Origin: an uncultured Paracoccaceae bacterium
GTDB lineage: Bacteria > Pseudomonadota > Alphaproteobacteria > Rhodobacterales > Rhodobacteraceae
Reading direction: 5' to 3'
DNA length: 64,000 bases
NCBI GenBank assembly: GCA_947498985.1
Contig: CANMMF010000002.1
Location: 186,001-250,000, forward strand
Position numbers and translations under genes: made by a program. The notes under the pieces were generated by a model. It was given only the letters and a program-made list of their open reading frames with translations. It was not told where the DNA came from and made no database searches. Positions 36,693 to 46,304 of this stretch are shown here, piece after piece; positions within the stretch are counted from its first letter, which is position 1; the number at the start of each line of letters is the position of its first letter.

Positions 36693-37556
36693 ATGTTCGA
36701 CAATGCAGACGACATCCACCCGCTCTTTCACGGCGCCCCGAAAAGCACCGAGTTCAAGAAGCTGCGCAAGCGCATCGTTCAGAACGTGCGCGAAGCGGTG
36801 GAGCAATACGGCATGGTTGAGCCCGGCGCCAAATGGCTGGTGTGTCTCTCGGGCGGCAAGGACAGCTACACGCTGCTGGCCATCCTTCACGAGCTGAAGT
36901 GGCGCGGGTTGCTGCCGGTCGAGCTTCTGGCCTGCAATCTCGACCAGGGCCAGCCGGGGTTTCCCGCCACGGTGCTTCCGGAATTTCTCGACAGGATGGG
37001 GGTGGCGCACCGGATCGAGTATCAGGACACCTATTCGATCGTGATGGACAAGATACCCGCTGGACGGACCTATTGCGCGCTGTGCTCGCGTCTCCGGCGC
37101 GGCAATCTCTACCGGATCGCGCGGGAAGAGGGCTGCTCTGCCGTCGTGCTCGGGCACCATCGCGACGACATTCTCGAGACATTTTTCATGAACCTCTTTC
37201 ACGGCGGACGTCTGGCCACGATGCCGCCCAAACTGGTCAACGAAGAGGGCGATCTCTTTTTGTACCGTCCGCTCGCCCATGTCGCCGAGGCCGACTGCGA
37301 GAGGTTTGCGCGCGCGATGGGCTACCCCATCATCCCTTGCGATCTTTGCGGAAGTCAGGACGGGCTGCAGCGGCAGCAGGTCAAACAGATCCTCGACGGG
37401 TGGGAGAAAAACAGCCCCGGCCGTCGGCAGGTCATGTTCCGGGCACTGATGAATATCCGGCCGTCGCATATGCTGGATCCCGGGCTTTTTGATTTCGCGG
37501 CACTGATGCGGGCCGAAGACACGGACAATTCGAGCAAAAAAGCCGATGGCCGTTAA
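36693..37556 (+). CDS. ttcA: tRNA 2-thiocytidine-32 synthetase TtcA
   Basis: About 287 residues. TtcA is an Fe-S dependent PP-loop ATPase that thiolates C32 of certain tRNAs. The PP-loop is [14 protein letters not shown]; the cluster-binding cysteines lie in [13 protein letters not shown] and the later [32 protein letters not shown] is typical. It lies between yidD and the EAL gene. Confidence 0.94.
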   Translation: MFDNADDIHPLFHGAPKSTEFKKLRKRIVQNVREAVEQYGMVEPGAKWLVCLSGGKDSYTLLAILHELKWRGLLPVELLACNLDQGQPGFPATVLPEFLDRMGVAHRIEYQDTYSIVMDKIPAGRTYCALCSRLRRGNLYRIAREEGCSAVVLGHHRDDILETFFMNLFHGGRLATMPPKLVNEEGDLFLYRPLAHVAEADCERFARAMGYPIIPCDLCGSQDGLQRQQVKQILDGWEKNSPGRRQVMFRALMNIRPSHMLDPGLFDFAALMRAEDTDNSSKKADGR

Positions 37557-37612
37557 GAGGCAAGTTACCGTTTTGTTCTAATTTCCCGGGAGCCATCAAA
37601 GGGGGCTCGCCG

Positions 37613-39160
37613 ATGAAATCCGCTATTGCCGCTCGGATCACCCAAGCACGCTCAATTCTGCGTCGCGGGGTGCGGGGCCCTCAGGCGCTGGCATTTCTGC
37701 CGGCGATTGCGCTGGCGGCCTTCTGGCTCGGGGGCGAACCCATGCTGGTTCTGGCGGCGTTGGGCCTGCCCTTGCTCTACATGCTGGCCGGTGGCGATAT
37801 TTCGGGCGGTCCCGGCGCGCAGGACCCGATGGGTGACATGAATGTGGTGGGGCTGGCCGTGGCCGGGCGCATGGTCAACCAGTTCCTCGTACATGCGCGC
37901 GGCTCCAACCTGCCAACCGCCTGCATGGTGATCGAGGTCGACGGGCTTGATCCGGTCAAGCAGAATGCCGGTGAACCGGCGGCGGAAAGCCTGCGGGATC
38001 TGACCCTGACGCGGCTGCGAAACATGCTGCGCGGCGACGATCGTGCTGTCAGGCTGGGCGACAATCGGTTTCTGGTTTTGCTGGCACCGGCGCTCCGCCT
38101 TGATCTGGAGGCATTGCTGCAGCTCGCCGCGCGCTTGCAAAGCGGGGTGGAGGAACCGGCCTCTCTCAGTAATTCCGTGCGTTATCTGTCGGCCTGTATC
38201 GGGTTTTGCAGCAGCGCGCGCATGGCAGAGGACGCGACCGGCGAACAGATGCTCGACGCCGCGCAGATCGCCCTGGGCGAGGCTGTGGTCAATGGGCCAT
38301 CCGCGGTCCGCGCCTGGTCAGAGAACATGCGCGCCGCCCACAGTGCCCAGAAATCGCTGCTTGCCGAGGTCGAGAAGGCGTTGATGAACGGGCAGATCCA
38401 GCCCTGGTTTCAACCGCAGATCTGCACCTCTACCGGTCAGATCAGCGGTGTGGAGGCCCTCGCGCGCTGGATCCATCCCGAACGCGGGATTGTGCCGCCG
38501 ATCCAGTTCCTGCGGTGCCTGGAGGAATCCGGGCAGATGACGCGATTGAGCGAAGTGATCCTGCAGCACTCGCTCACCGCGCTGCGCAGCTGGGATCAGG
38601 CGGGGTTGGACATTCCCCGGGTCAGCGTGAATTTCTCCGACACCGAATTGCGGGATCCCAAGCTCGTCGACCGAATCCAGTGGGAACTGGACCGGTTCGG
38701 GCTGGTGCCGCACCGGCTGGGCATCGAGGTGCTGGAAACCGTCATTGCCGGATCCCCGGAAGGTATCGTCGCGCGCAATATCGTGGCGCTGGGCAAGCTG
38801 GGGTGCCATATCGATCTGGACGACTTCGGAACAGGGCACGCGTCGATCAACGCGCTGCGGCGCTTCACGGTCCATCGGCTGAAGATCGACCGCAGTTTTG
38901 TCACACGCGTCGACCGGGACGAAGATCAGCGCCGGATGCTGGCTGCCGTGCTGAGCATGGCCGACCGGCTCGGGCTTGAAACCCTGGCTGAGGGGGTCGA
39001 AAGCGTCGGCGAACACGCGCTTCTGTCGCAACTGGGCTGCGATCATGTCCAGGGATTTGGCATCGCGCGCCCAATGCCGGTTGACCAGATCGTCGAATGG
39101 TCCGGGCGCCATGCGGACAAGATCTCCGGCGCGCAGCAGTTGGGGCGCAGTACCGGTTGA
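37613..39160 (+). CDS. EAL-domain phosphodiesterase with degenerate GGDEF
   Basis: About 515 residues. Two N-terminal hydrophobic segments (near 25-60) suggest membrane anchoring. A GGDEF-like region has RLGDNRFLV at the signature position, so no cyclase activity is expected. The EAL domain holds VEALARWIHPERG, SVNFSDTELRD, HIDLDDFGTGHASI, LKIDRSFV and LAEGVES, consistent with active c-di-GMP hydrolysis. It sits between ttcA and a large gap before yidC. Confidence 0.87.
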   Translation: MKSAIAARITQARSILRRGVRGPQALAFLPAIALAAFWLGGEPMLVLAALGLPLLYMLAGGDISGGPGAQDPMGDMNVVGLAVAGRMVNQFLVHARGSNLPTACMVIEVDGLDPVKQNAGEPAAESLRDLTLTRLRNMLRGDDRAVRLGDNRFLVLLAPALRLDLEALLQLAARLQSGVEEPASLSNSVRYLSACIGFCSSARMAEDATGEQMLDAAQIALGEAVVNGPSAVRAWSENMRAAHSAQKSLLAEVEKALMNGQIQPWFQPQICTSTGQISGVEALARWIHPERGIVPPIQFLRCLEESGQMTRLSEVILQHSLTALRSWDQAGLDIPRVSVNFSDTELRDPKLVDRIQWELDRFGLVPHRLGIEVLETVIAGSPEGIVARNIVALGKLGCHIDLDDFGTGHASINALRRFTVHRLKIDRSFVTRVDRDEDQRRMLAAVLSMADRLGLETLAEGVESVGEHALLSQLGCDHVQGFGIARPMPVDQIVEWSGRHADKISGAQQLGRSTG

Positions 39161-39556
39161 TCCAGCAGATCTGTGGCAGCGTCGGCACGCCTTCGATCTT
39201 TGAAGCACATACCCGGCCACCGGAATCGAAATCTTGGTGACATGTGTAATTCTGTTTGGCCCGACCGGATGAAACACCCGGAGACCCGCTCATTCGGACC
39301 GGTATTGCCTATCCATGGGAAAACCGCCGCCTGAAACTCGACGTCTTCGGGACGCGTCCAGCGCCACCTTGACAAGTTCCCGCGCAGCGAGGTCTGCGAT
39401 CCGTCGATCACGTTCGTGACAGGCGGCCTGGAGAATCCCGCAAGGCACCGACGTTCAACGCTGCAAAGGGCCGCGCCGACCCGGAATCCGCTTGACCTTT
39501 GGGCTGTAGGACGTTTGAACCACGCGGAACGATCCCAAAGAAAAGTGGCTCTCTCG
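39161..39556. other. Gene-free region upstream of yidC
   Basis: About 396 bases with only unconvincing frames. A TTGACC at 39492-39497 with TTGAAC 17 nt later is a weak promoter candidate for yidC. GANTC sites occur near 39221, 39433 and 39484. No terminator after the EAL gene was found. Confidence 0.4.
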
Positions 39557-41425
39557 ATGGACGATCAGAACAAGAACCTGCTCCTTGCCACGGCGCTCAG
39601 CTTCGCCGTCATTCTGGTGTGGTTTCTGCTCTTTCCGCCACCGGAGCCTCCGCTCGAGGATCCCAATGCCGAAACCGCCGCGATCGTCGACGAGGCCACC
39701 GGCAACGACATCGCCGCCCCCCCGGCTGCCGCGACGGGTGCTGCAAATAACGGTAACGCCGCAGAGGCGGAAGCGGCGGCGAATACCCCCCGGTTGACCA
39801 TCGAGACCGCGCGTCTCAACGGATCGATCTCGCTGACCGGCGGGCGGATCGACGATCTGCGCCTCAAGGATTACCGGGTGTCGCTCGACGAGGATGCGGA
39901 GATCGTCCAGATCCTCGACCCCGTCGGCAGCAACGCCCCCTATTACGCACTTTACGGTTGGGCGCCCGGCGCCGGGCTGAGCCTCGACGATGTGCCCGGC
40001 GCGAACACGCCGTGGCAGGTCGAGGGCAATGACACATTGACCGCCGACGCGCCGATCACGCTCGTCTGGGAAAGCCCCGCCGGGCTCACCTTCCGCCGCG
40101 ACATCGCGATCGATGACGACTACCTCTTTACCATCACGCAATCGGCCACCAACTCCGGTGGCGAGGCGGTGTCGCTGGCACCCTACGGCGTGATCGCGCG
40201 GCATGGCGAGCCGGAAGACCTCAAGAACTTCTTCATCCTGCATGAAGGTGTGATCTCGATGGCGGATGGCACGCTGAGCGAGCTTGACTATGACGAGCTG
40301 CCCGATTTCGCCGTCCTGCCCAGCGAGGGCGCGCGCGCCGAGGTCACACAAGTGGCCGAAAACGGCTGGATCGGCTTCACGGATCACTACTGGATGACGA
40401 CGCTCGTGCCGCAGCCGGGCACCGCCTTCAAGCAGGTCGCGAAATACGATGACCGCCGCGACATCTACCAGACCGAAGCGGTTCTGCCGACCGTTCAGCT
40501 GGCTGCCGGACAAAGCCAGTCCGTGACCACGCAGCTCTTTGCAGGCGCCAAGGAATGGGAGACGATCCGGCAATACCAGACCGATGGCGTCGAAGGCTTT
40601 CTCGACAGTATCGACTGGGGCTGGTTCTTCTTTCTGACCAAGCCGATCTTTGCCGTGCTGCACTATCTCAACCAGTGGATCGGCAACATGGGCTGGGCGA
40701 TTATCGGCCTGACCCTGCTGATCAAGGCGGTTCTCTTCCCGCTCGCCTATAAATCCTACGTCTCGATGGCGAAGATGAAGGAATTGCAGCCCGAGATGGA
40801 GAAGATCAAGGAGCGTGCCGGCGACGACCGCCAGAAGCTCCAGCAGGAAATGATGTCGCTTTACAAGAAGGAAAAGGTGAACCCCGCGTCGGGCTGTCTG
40901 CCGATCCTCCTGCAAATCCCGATCTTCTTCAGCCTCTACAAGGTGATTTTCGTCACGCTGGAATTGCGCCACGCGCCCTGGCTGGGTCCGTTTCAGGATC
41001 TGAGCGCGCCGGATCCGACCTCGATCTTCAACTTCTTCGGTGCTCTGCCCTGGGCCGCGCCGGAGCCCGGGACCATTGCAGCGCTTGTCTTCATCGGCAT
41101 CCTGCCGCTTCTGCTGGGCATCTCCATGTGGCTGCAGCAGAAACTGAACCCGGCACCGACCGATCCGACGCAACAGATGATCTTTGCCTGGATGCCCTGG
41201 GTCTTCATGTTCATGCTGGGCGGCTTTGCCTCGGGCCTCGTCGTCTACTGGATTGCCAACAACACGATCACCTTCACACAGCAGTACCTGATCATGCGCA
41301 GCCAGGGCTACAAGCCTGACATCCTTGGGAATATTCGCGGCAAAAAGGCCGAGGCCGCGGCGAACAAGGACACCAAGCCGAAAGAGGCGAAAGCCAAGGA
41401 CAGCACGCCCAAGGGCAAGAAATGA
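39557..41425 (+). CDS. yidC: Membrane protein insertase YidC
   Basis: About 622 residues, long Gram-negative form. An N-terminal anchor (LLLATALSFAVILVWFLLF) is followed by a large periplasmic beta domain and five core helices. Insertase marks include LNQWIGNMGWAIIGLTLLIKAVLFPLAYKSYVSMAKMKELQPEM and LPILLQIPIFFSLYKVIFVTLELRHA. It ends in a Lys-rich tail. The start at 39557 has no strong ribosome site, but longer frames lack family similarity. Confidence 0.95.
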   Translation: MDDQNKNLLLATALSFAVILVWFLLFPPPEPPLEDPNAETAAIVDEATGNDIAAPPAAATGAANNGNAAEAEAAANTPRLTIETARLNGSISLTGGRIDDLRLKDYRVSLDEDAEIVQILDPVGSNAPYYALYGWAPGAGLSLDDVPGANTPWQVEGNDTLTADAPITLVWESPAGLTFRRDIAIDDDYLFTITQSATNSGGEAVSLAPYGVIARHGEPEDLKNFFILHEGVISMADGTLSELDYDELPDFAVLPSEGARAEVTQVAENGWIGFTDHYWMTTLVPQPGTAFKQVAKYDDRRDIYQTEAVLPTVQLAAGQSQSVTTQLFAGAKEWETIRQYQTDGVEGFLDSIDWGWFFFLTKPIFAVLHYLNQWIGNMGWAIIGLTLLIKAVLFPLAYKSYVSMAKMKELQPEMEKIKERAGDDRQKLQQEMMSLYKKEKVNPASGCLPILLQIPIFFSLYKVIFVTLELRHAPWLGPFQDLSAPDPTSIFNFFGALPWAAPEPGTIAALVFIGILPLLLGISMWLQQKLNPAPTDPTQQMIFAWMPWVFMFMLGGFASGLVVYWIANNTITFTQQYLIMRSQGYKPDILGNIRGKKAEAAANKDTKPKEAKAKDSTPKGKK

Positions 41426-42165
41426 CCGGGCGCGTCACAAGCCTGTGGCGCCACCCGATCAAGAGCCACGGACGCGAAGCGCTTGATGCCGTGACGCTGG
41501 TCGAAGACCAGACCCTGCCCTGGGACCGGCATTGGGCGGTGGCGCATGACCAAAGCACGGCCGACGGGTCCGAATGGGTGTCCTGTCACAATTTCACGCG
41601 CGGCGTGAAAGCCCCGGAACTCGCCGCCGTGATGGCGCGCCTCGATGAGGAGACGGGCGCGGTCACCCTCTCGCATCCCGCAAAGCCGGATCTCGTTTTC
41701 GACCCGGACAGCGACGGCGACGCGCTCATCGACTGGACCGCCGACATGCTGCCGGCGAACCGGGCCAGATCGGCGCGGGTTGTGCGGGCCGCAACGCAAG
41801 GCATGACCGACAGCGATTTTCCGTCGATCACGCTCTGCAACATGTCCTCGCACCGGGCGGTCAGCCAGCGCGTCGGGCGGGAGCTTTCGATCCATCGCTG
41901 GCGCGGCAATATCTGGATGGACGGGCTGGCACCTTGGGAGGAGTTCGACTGGATCGACCGCGACCTGCGCATCGGCGATGCCATCCTGCAGGTGCGCGAG
42001 CGCACCACCCGATGCCTGCACACCCATGACAACCCCGAGACCGGCAAGCGCGATGTCGACATCCTCGCCGCGCTCGACACCTGGGACCATCAGGATTTTT
42101 CTGTCAAGGCCGTCGTGCGGCAAGGCGGTCGCGTCGCGGTTGGCGACAGGGTGGAACGGCTATGA
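41422..42165 (+). CDS. MOSC-domain protein
   Basis: About 247 residues. MOSC domains bind sulfur carriers of molybdenum cofactor. Features are the N-terminal barrel start WRHPIKSHGREALDAV and LPWDRHWAVAH, FPSITLCNMSS, and the C-terminal TTRCLHTHDNPETGKRDVDIL with the conserved Cys. Overlaps yidC and engB by 4 nt each, so translation is coupled. Confidence 0.88.
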   Translation: MTGRVTSLWRHPIKSHGREALDAVTLVEDQTLPWDRHWAVAHDQSTADGSEWVSCHNFTRGVKAPELAAVMARLDEETGAVTLSHPAKPDLVFDPDSDGDALIDWTADMLPANRARSARVVRAATQGMTDSDFPSITLCNMSSHRAVSQRVGRELSIHRWRGNIWMDGLAPWEEFDWIDRDLRIGDAILQVRERTTRCLHTHDNPETGKRDVDILAALDTWDHQDFSVKAVVRQGGRVAVGDRVERL

Positions 42166-42815
42166 CCGCCCTGCCCTTCCCGCTCAGCGAAGAGCCCGAT
42201 GCGGCCACGCTGGAGGCCGCGCGCAAGCGTTTTGCCGGAGAGGTCCATTTCGTCAAAGGCGTTGTCGACATGTCGGGCCTGCCCCCGGATGACCGGGCAG
42301 AGGTCTGCTTTGCCGGTCGCTCCAATGTCGGAAAATCCAGCCTGATCAACGCTCTGACCGGTCGCAAGGCGCTGGCCCGCGCCTCCAACACGCCCGGTCG
42401 CACGCAAGAGATTAACTATTTCACCCTTGCCGACAGCCATTACCTCGTGGACCTGCCCGGCTATGGCTATGCCAACGCGCCTCTGGACAAGGTTCAGGCG
42501 TGGCAGCGGTTGCTCAAACGCTACCTCTCGGGTCGGGCGAGCCTGCGCCGCGCCTTTGTGCTGGTGGATTTTCGTCACGGGATCAAACCGGTCGATGAAG
42601 AGATCATGTCGCTGCTCGACAGCGCCGCGGTGACGTTCCAATGCGTGTTGACCAAATCCGACAAGGTGCGCGACAGCGAACAGACCCGCATTCTGGCCCA
42701 GGTCCGCGAGAAACTGTCCCGGCACCCCGCCGCTTTCCCCGAGATCGTGACGACCAGCAGCGAAAAGGGCCTGGGCCTTGGCACGTTGCGGACGATCATC
42801 GCCGGGCTGATCTAG
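42162..42815 (+). CDS. engB: Ribosome biogenesis GTPase YsxC/EngB
   Basis: About 217 residues. Needed for large-subunit assembly. G1 is GRSNVGKSS (52-60), G3 VDLPGYGYAN, G4 TKSDK, with the switch I segment NTPGRTQEINYF. ATGA overlap with the MOSC gene. Confidence 0.94.
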   Translation: MTALPFPLSEEPDAATLEAARKRFAGEVHFVKGVVDMSGLPPDDRAEVCFAGRSNVGKSSLINALTGRKALARASNTPGRTQEINYFTLADSHYLVDLPGYGYANAPLDKVQAWQRLLKRYLSGRASLRRAFVLVDFRHGIKPVDEEIMSLLDSAAVTFQCVLTKSDKVRDSEQTRILAQVREKLSRHPAAFPEIVTTSSEKGLGLGTLRTIIAGLI

Positions 42816-42869
42816 CCAAGCGACCCCGCTCAGGGCAATCTGGCCGCGTTCGCCTGCAGGAAATTAACC

Positions 42870-43757
42870 ATGAGACCCAGAGACATGAACAAGGACTGGA
42901 AAGCCACCGCCCGCACATTGTCCGAGGCGCTGCCGTTCCTGCAGCGCTACACCGGCGCCGTGGTGGTGGTGAAGTTCGGCGGCAACGCGATGGGCGACGA
43001 CGCCGCGATGGCTGAATTTGCCCGCGACATCGTGTTGATGCGGCAGGTCGGCGTGAACCCGGTTGTGGTCCATGGCGGCGGACCGATGATCAACGACATG
43101 CTGGGGCGTCTTGGGATCGAAAGCCGCTTTGTGCGCGGCAAGCGGGTGACCGACAAGGCGACGATCGACGTGGTCGAGATGGTGCTGACCGGCCTTGTGA
43201 ACAAGCGGATCGTGCAGGCGATCATGGATCAGGGCGGGCGCGCGGTCGGCCTGTCGGGCAAGGACGATGACCTCATGGTCTGCGAGGCCGACGACCCGGA
43301 GCTGGGCTTTGTCGGCCGCCCGGTGGAGATGAATGTGCAGGTGCTGCGCGATCTTTTTGCCGCCGGGATCATCCCGGTGGTGGCGCCGGTCGCCACGGGC
43401 ATGGGCGACAACGAGACCTTCAACGTCAATGGCGACACGGCCGCCGGGGCCATCGCCGGCGCGCTCAGGGCGGACCGGCTGTTGCTGCTAACCGATGTGT
43501 CGGGCGTGAAAAACAGCGCGGGCGACGTGGTGACCGAACTGACGCCGGAGGATGTGCGCCGGATGACCAGCGACGGGGTGATCGCCGGGGGGATGATCCC
43601 CAAGACGGAAACCGCGCTGCGCGCCATCGAGGCCGGTGTGCGCGGCGTGGTGATCATCGACGGGCGCGTGTCGAACGCCTGCCTGCTGGAGCTTTTCACC
43701 GAACACGGCTCCGGCTCGCTGATCCGCGCCACAGACCTGCCGCCGCGCGCGGCATGA
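42870..43757 (+). CDS. argB: Acetylglutamate kinase
   Basis: About 295 residues. Second step of arginine synthesis, phosphorylating N-acetylglutamate. Visible are [41 protein letters not shown] and [18 protein letters not shown]. The ATG at 42870 has GCAGGA 9 nt upstream; 42885 is an alternative. ArgB in this group is often arginine-inhibited through an N-terminal extension. Confidence 0.95.
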   Translation: MRPRDMNKDWKATARTLSEALPFLQRYTGAVVVVKFGGNAMGDDAAMAEFARDIVLMRQVGVNPVVVHGGGPMINDMLGRLGIESRFVRGKRVTDKATIDVVEMVLTGLVNKRIVQAIMDQGGRAVGLSGKDDDLMVCEADDPELGFVGRPVEMNVQVLRDLFAAGIIPVVAPVATGMGDNETFNVNGDTAAGAIAGALRADRLLLLTDVSGVKNSAGDVVTELTPEDVRRMTSDGVIAGGMIPKTETALRAIEAGVRGVVIIDGRVSNACLLELFTEHGSGSLIRATDLPPRAA

Positions 43758-44398
43758 AGCGCTACCACGACGATGCGGCCGCCGAGGCGCTGGCGCTGCG
43801 TGGCGCCTTTCATGCGACGGAGGGCGACGGAACACCGGACAGGACCGGCACGCTTTTGATGCTCGGCCCCGACGAGCCGCGGTTCTGGGCGGTGTTCACC
43901 GCCTCACCGGAATATCGCGACGGCGCGGCCAACCCGATGGACCGATGGTCCAAACGGGTGATCGGCGCGCTGGCCGACCGATGGGGCGGCACCGCGATCT
44001 TTCCTTATGACGGCCCGCCTTACGCGCCGTTCATCTCCTGGGCCACCGCGACGGGGCAGTGCTGGCCCGCGCCGGTCGGCCTGCTGGTGCATGACGCGGC
44101 GGGGCTCTTTATCTCCTATCGCGGCGCAGTGGCGGTGCCGGAGCATCTGCCGCTGCCCGACGCACCGTCATCGCCCTGTCTGACCTGCGCGGACACGCCT
44201 TGCGCAACAGCCTGTCCGGTGGGCGCGCTGGCACCGGGGCAGGATTACGACGTGCCCGCCTGCCGCGCGCATGTGCAAAGCGACGCGGGTCAGGCCTGCC
44301 GCGACGGCGGCTGTCTTGTGCGCCGCGCCTGTCCGGTGTCGCAAACATTCGGACGCCTGGCCGAACAGTCGGCTTTCCACATGGCCGCCTTCCTGTAA
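43754..44398 (+). CDS. Ferredoxin-like 4Fe-4S protein
   Basis: About 214 residues. An alpha/beta N-terminal half is followed by a cysteine-rich part: [18 protein letters not shown], then [18 protein letters not shown]. That gives seven or more cysteines, enough for at least one 4Fe-4S cluster. The layout recalls QueG-like and small electron-carrier proteins but is not a clear match. Overlaps argB by 4 nt. Confidence 0.75.
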   Translation: MKRYHDDAAAEALALRGAFHATEGDGTPDRTGTLLMLGPDEPRFWAVFTASPEYRDGAANPMDRWSKRVIGALADRWGGTAIFPYDGPPYAPFISWATATGQCWPAPVGLLVHDAAGLFISYRGAVAVPEHLPLPDAPSSPCLTCADTPCATACPVGALAPGQDYDVPACRAHVQSDAGQACRDGGCLVRRACPVSQTFGRLAEQSAFHMAAFL

Positions 44399-44408
44399 GA
44401 GTGGGCTC

Positions 44409-44894
44409 ATGAAACGACTTATCCTCATGCGACACGCCAAGTCCGACTGGTCGATGGGCGAGCCGGACAAGGCCCGCCCCCTCAACAAGCGCGGTGAGAA
44501 AAGCGCAAAAGCGATCGGCGCCTGGCTGCAATCCGAGCGCTTCGTCCCGGACGAGGCTCTGGTCTCTTCGGCGGCCCGCACGCGGCAGACCTGGGATCTG
44601 CTGGATCTTGGCGTCACCGTGCAATTCGAAGACGCGCTCTACCTCGCCGAACCGGATGAAATGCTCGAGGTTCTGAAAGCCGCGCGCAAGGACACCGTGC
44701 TGATGATCGGGCACAACCCGGGCATCTGCGACCTGGCCCACCGGCTGGTCGACGATCCGCCCGCGGCGCACCGCTTTGAGGATTATCCTACGGGTGCCAC
44801 GCTGGTCGTGGACTTCGATGTCGAGGATTGGGCCGATATCATGCTTCGGACCGGGCAGGTCGAAGCGTTCAAAATTCCGCGCGAGCTGGTCTAG
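44409..44894 (+). CDS. sixA: SixA-like histidine phosphatase
   Basis: About 161 residues. The catalytic RHAK motif is at residues 8-11 (LILMRHAKSDWS), the second His in MIGHNPGICDLAHRL. SixA dephosphorylates phosphohistidine in relay proteins or the PTS. The ATG at 44409 is the natural start. Confidence 0.87.
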   Translation: MKRLILMRHAKSDWSMGEPDKARPLNKRGEKSAKAIGAWLQSERFVPDEALVSSAARTRQTWDLLDLGVTVQFEDALYLAEPDEMLEVLKAARKDTVLMIGHNPGICDLAHRLVDDPPAAHRFEDYPTGATLVVDFDVEDWADIMLRTGQVEAFKIPRELV

Positions 44895-44949
44895 CCCGCG
44901 CGGAGATACTCATTACCGAACCAACATCCACTGGTTACCACACGAAGGG

Positions 44950-45360
44950 TTACTGAGCGGTGATCACGGTCATGACCAATTCGCCGTCAACGCGGATCGG
45001 ACCGTCTTCCTTGGCGCCCAGCGTGTATTCGAAGATACCGGTCGACATGCCGCCGTCTTCGGCGTGCACCATCAGCATGAGCATGTCGCCCGCCATCACC
45101 TCTTCGGTGAGGATCGCGGCGACATCCATGGTCTCGCCCTTGCGCAGCGGCGCGTGACCGACCACGGGTCCGGGTGTCATGTCTGCATCGGTGCGGTGCA
45201 CAACCAGCCAGCCATTGGCGCTTGCCACCACTTTTTCAGCAGAAACAACGCCGTTTTCGACCGATTGGTCCATCGCTTCGACCATCGGCGTCGCGTGGCC
45301 ACCGGCAAAGGCGGCACCGGTCATCGTGATCAGAAGGCTCGCTGTGAGAATGTAGCGCAT
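44950..45360 (-). CDS. Periplasmic DUF7282-like protein
   Basis: About 136 residues with a signal peptide (MRYILTASLLITMTGAAFA). The mature domain has two similar beta-rich segments (VVVASANGWLVVHRTDADMTPGPVVGHAPL and ILTEEVMAGDMLMLMVHAEDGG) typical of the DUF7282 fold. Role unknown. Convergent with sixA. Confidence 0.65.
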   Translation of the reverse strand: MRYILTASLLITMTGAAFAGGHATPMVEAMDQSVENGVVSAEKVVASANGWLVVHRTDADMTPGPVVGHAPLRKGETMDVAAILTEEVMAGDMLMLMVHAEDGGMSTGIFEYTLGAKEDGPIRVDGELVMTVITAQ

Positions 45361-45456
45361 GGGTCGTCTCCTTGTTGTAAACTCTTTACGGCCCGGATCT
45401 GTCCGGGTCTGCCTTGAGCCACGGGAGACGCCTCGAACAAGTTTCAAATCAGGCAC

Positions 45457-45492
45457 AAAAAAATCCCGGCAGGGTGGGCCTGCCGGGATTTT
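45457..45492 (-). terminator. Terminator of the aap operon
   Basis: AAAATCCCGGCAGG (45460-45473) pairs perfectly over 14 bp with CCTGCCGGGATTTT (45479-45492), with more A residues at 45457-45459 giving a U-tract on the minus strand. It lies 33 nt after the aapP stop. Confidence 0.9.
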
Positions 45493-45525
45493 CGCCGGGA
45501 ACACGCCGCGAAACGCGGCGCGCTC

Positions 45526-46293
45526 TCAGTGTCCGAGGATCTGGCTCAGGAACAGTTTGGTCCGCTCGTTCTGCGGATTGTTGAAGAACTCTTCGGGTTC
45601 GTTCTGCTCCACGATCTGCCCCTGATCCATGAAAATCACGCGGTTGGCAACCTGACGGGCAAAGCCCATCTCATGCGTCACGCAAAGCATCGTCATGCCC
45701 TCTTCGGCAAGCGACACCATGGTGTCGAGCACTTCCTTGATCATCTCCGGATCGAGCGCCGAGGTCGGCTCGTCGAACAGCATGATCCGCGGCTTCATGC
45801 AGAGCGAGCGGGCGATGGCCACACGCTGCTGCTGACCACCCGAGAGCTGGCCGGGATACTTGTTGGCCTGTTCGGGGATCTTCACCTTTTCGAGGAAATG
45901 CATCGCCGTGTCCTCGGCCTCTTTCTTGGGCGTCTTGCGCACCCAGATCGGGGCCAGCGTGCAGTTCTCGAGGATCGTGAGATGCGGGAACAGATTGAAG
46001 TGCTGGAACACCATCCCCACTTCGGAGCGGATCTTGTCGATGTTCTTGATGTCCGAGCTGAGCACGGTGCCATCAACCTCGATCCGGCCTTTCTGATGCT
46101 CTTCCAGCGCGTTGATGCAGCGGATGAGCGTCGACTTGCCCGAGCCAGACGGCCCCGCGATCACGATCCGCTCTCCGCGATGCACCGACAGGTCGATGTC
46201 GCGCAGCACGTGGAAGGTGCCATACCACTTGTTCATGTTTTCGATCGAGATCGCGATCTCGTCGGAGACTTGCATTTGAGCAGCTTCAGCCAT
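45526..46293 (-). CDS. aapP: General amino-acid ABC transporter, ATPase
   Basis: About 255 residues. Walker [11 protein letters not shown]-loop [11 protein letters not shown], signature [15 protein letters not shown] and Walker [14 protein letters not shown]. It energises AapQM. Last gene of aapJQMP, 11 nt after aapM. Confidence 0.95.
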   Translation of the reverse strand: MAEAAQMQVSDEIAISIENMNKWYGTFHVLRDIDLSVHRGERIVIAGPSGSGKSTLIRCINALEEHQKGRIEVDGTVLSSDIKNIDKIRSEVGMVFQHFNLFPHLTILENCTLAPIWVRKTPKKEAEDTAMHFLEKVKIPEQANKYPGQLSGGQQQRVAIARSLCMKPRIMLFDEPTSALDPEMIKEVLDTMVSLAEEGMTMLCVTHEMGFARQVANRVIFMDQGQIVEQNEPEEFFNNPQNERTKLFLSQILGH

Positions 46294-46304
46294 GGCTCAG
46301 ATCC

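Noticed and set aside
39455-41173. A 572-codon minus-strand frame
   Set aside because: Antisense to yidC; long antisense frames are expected at this GC content.
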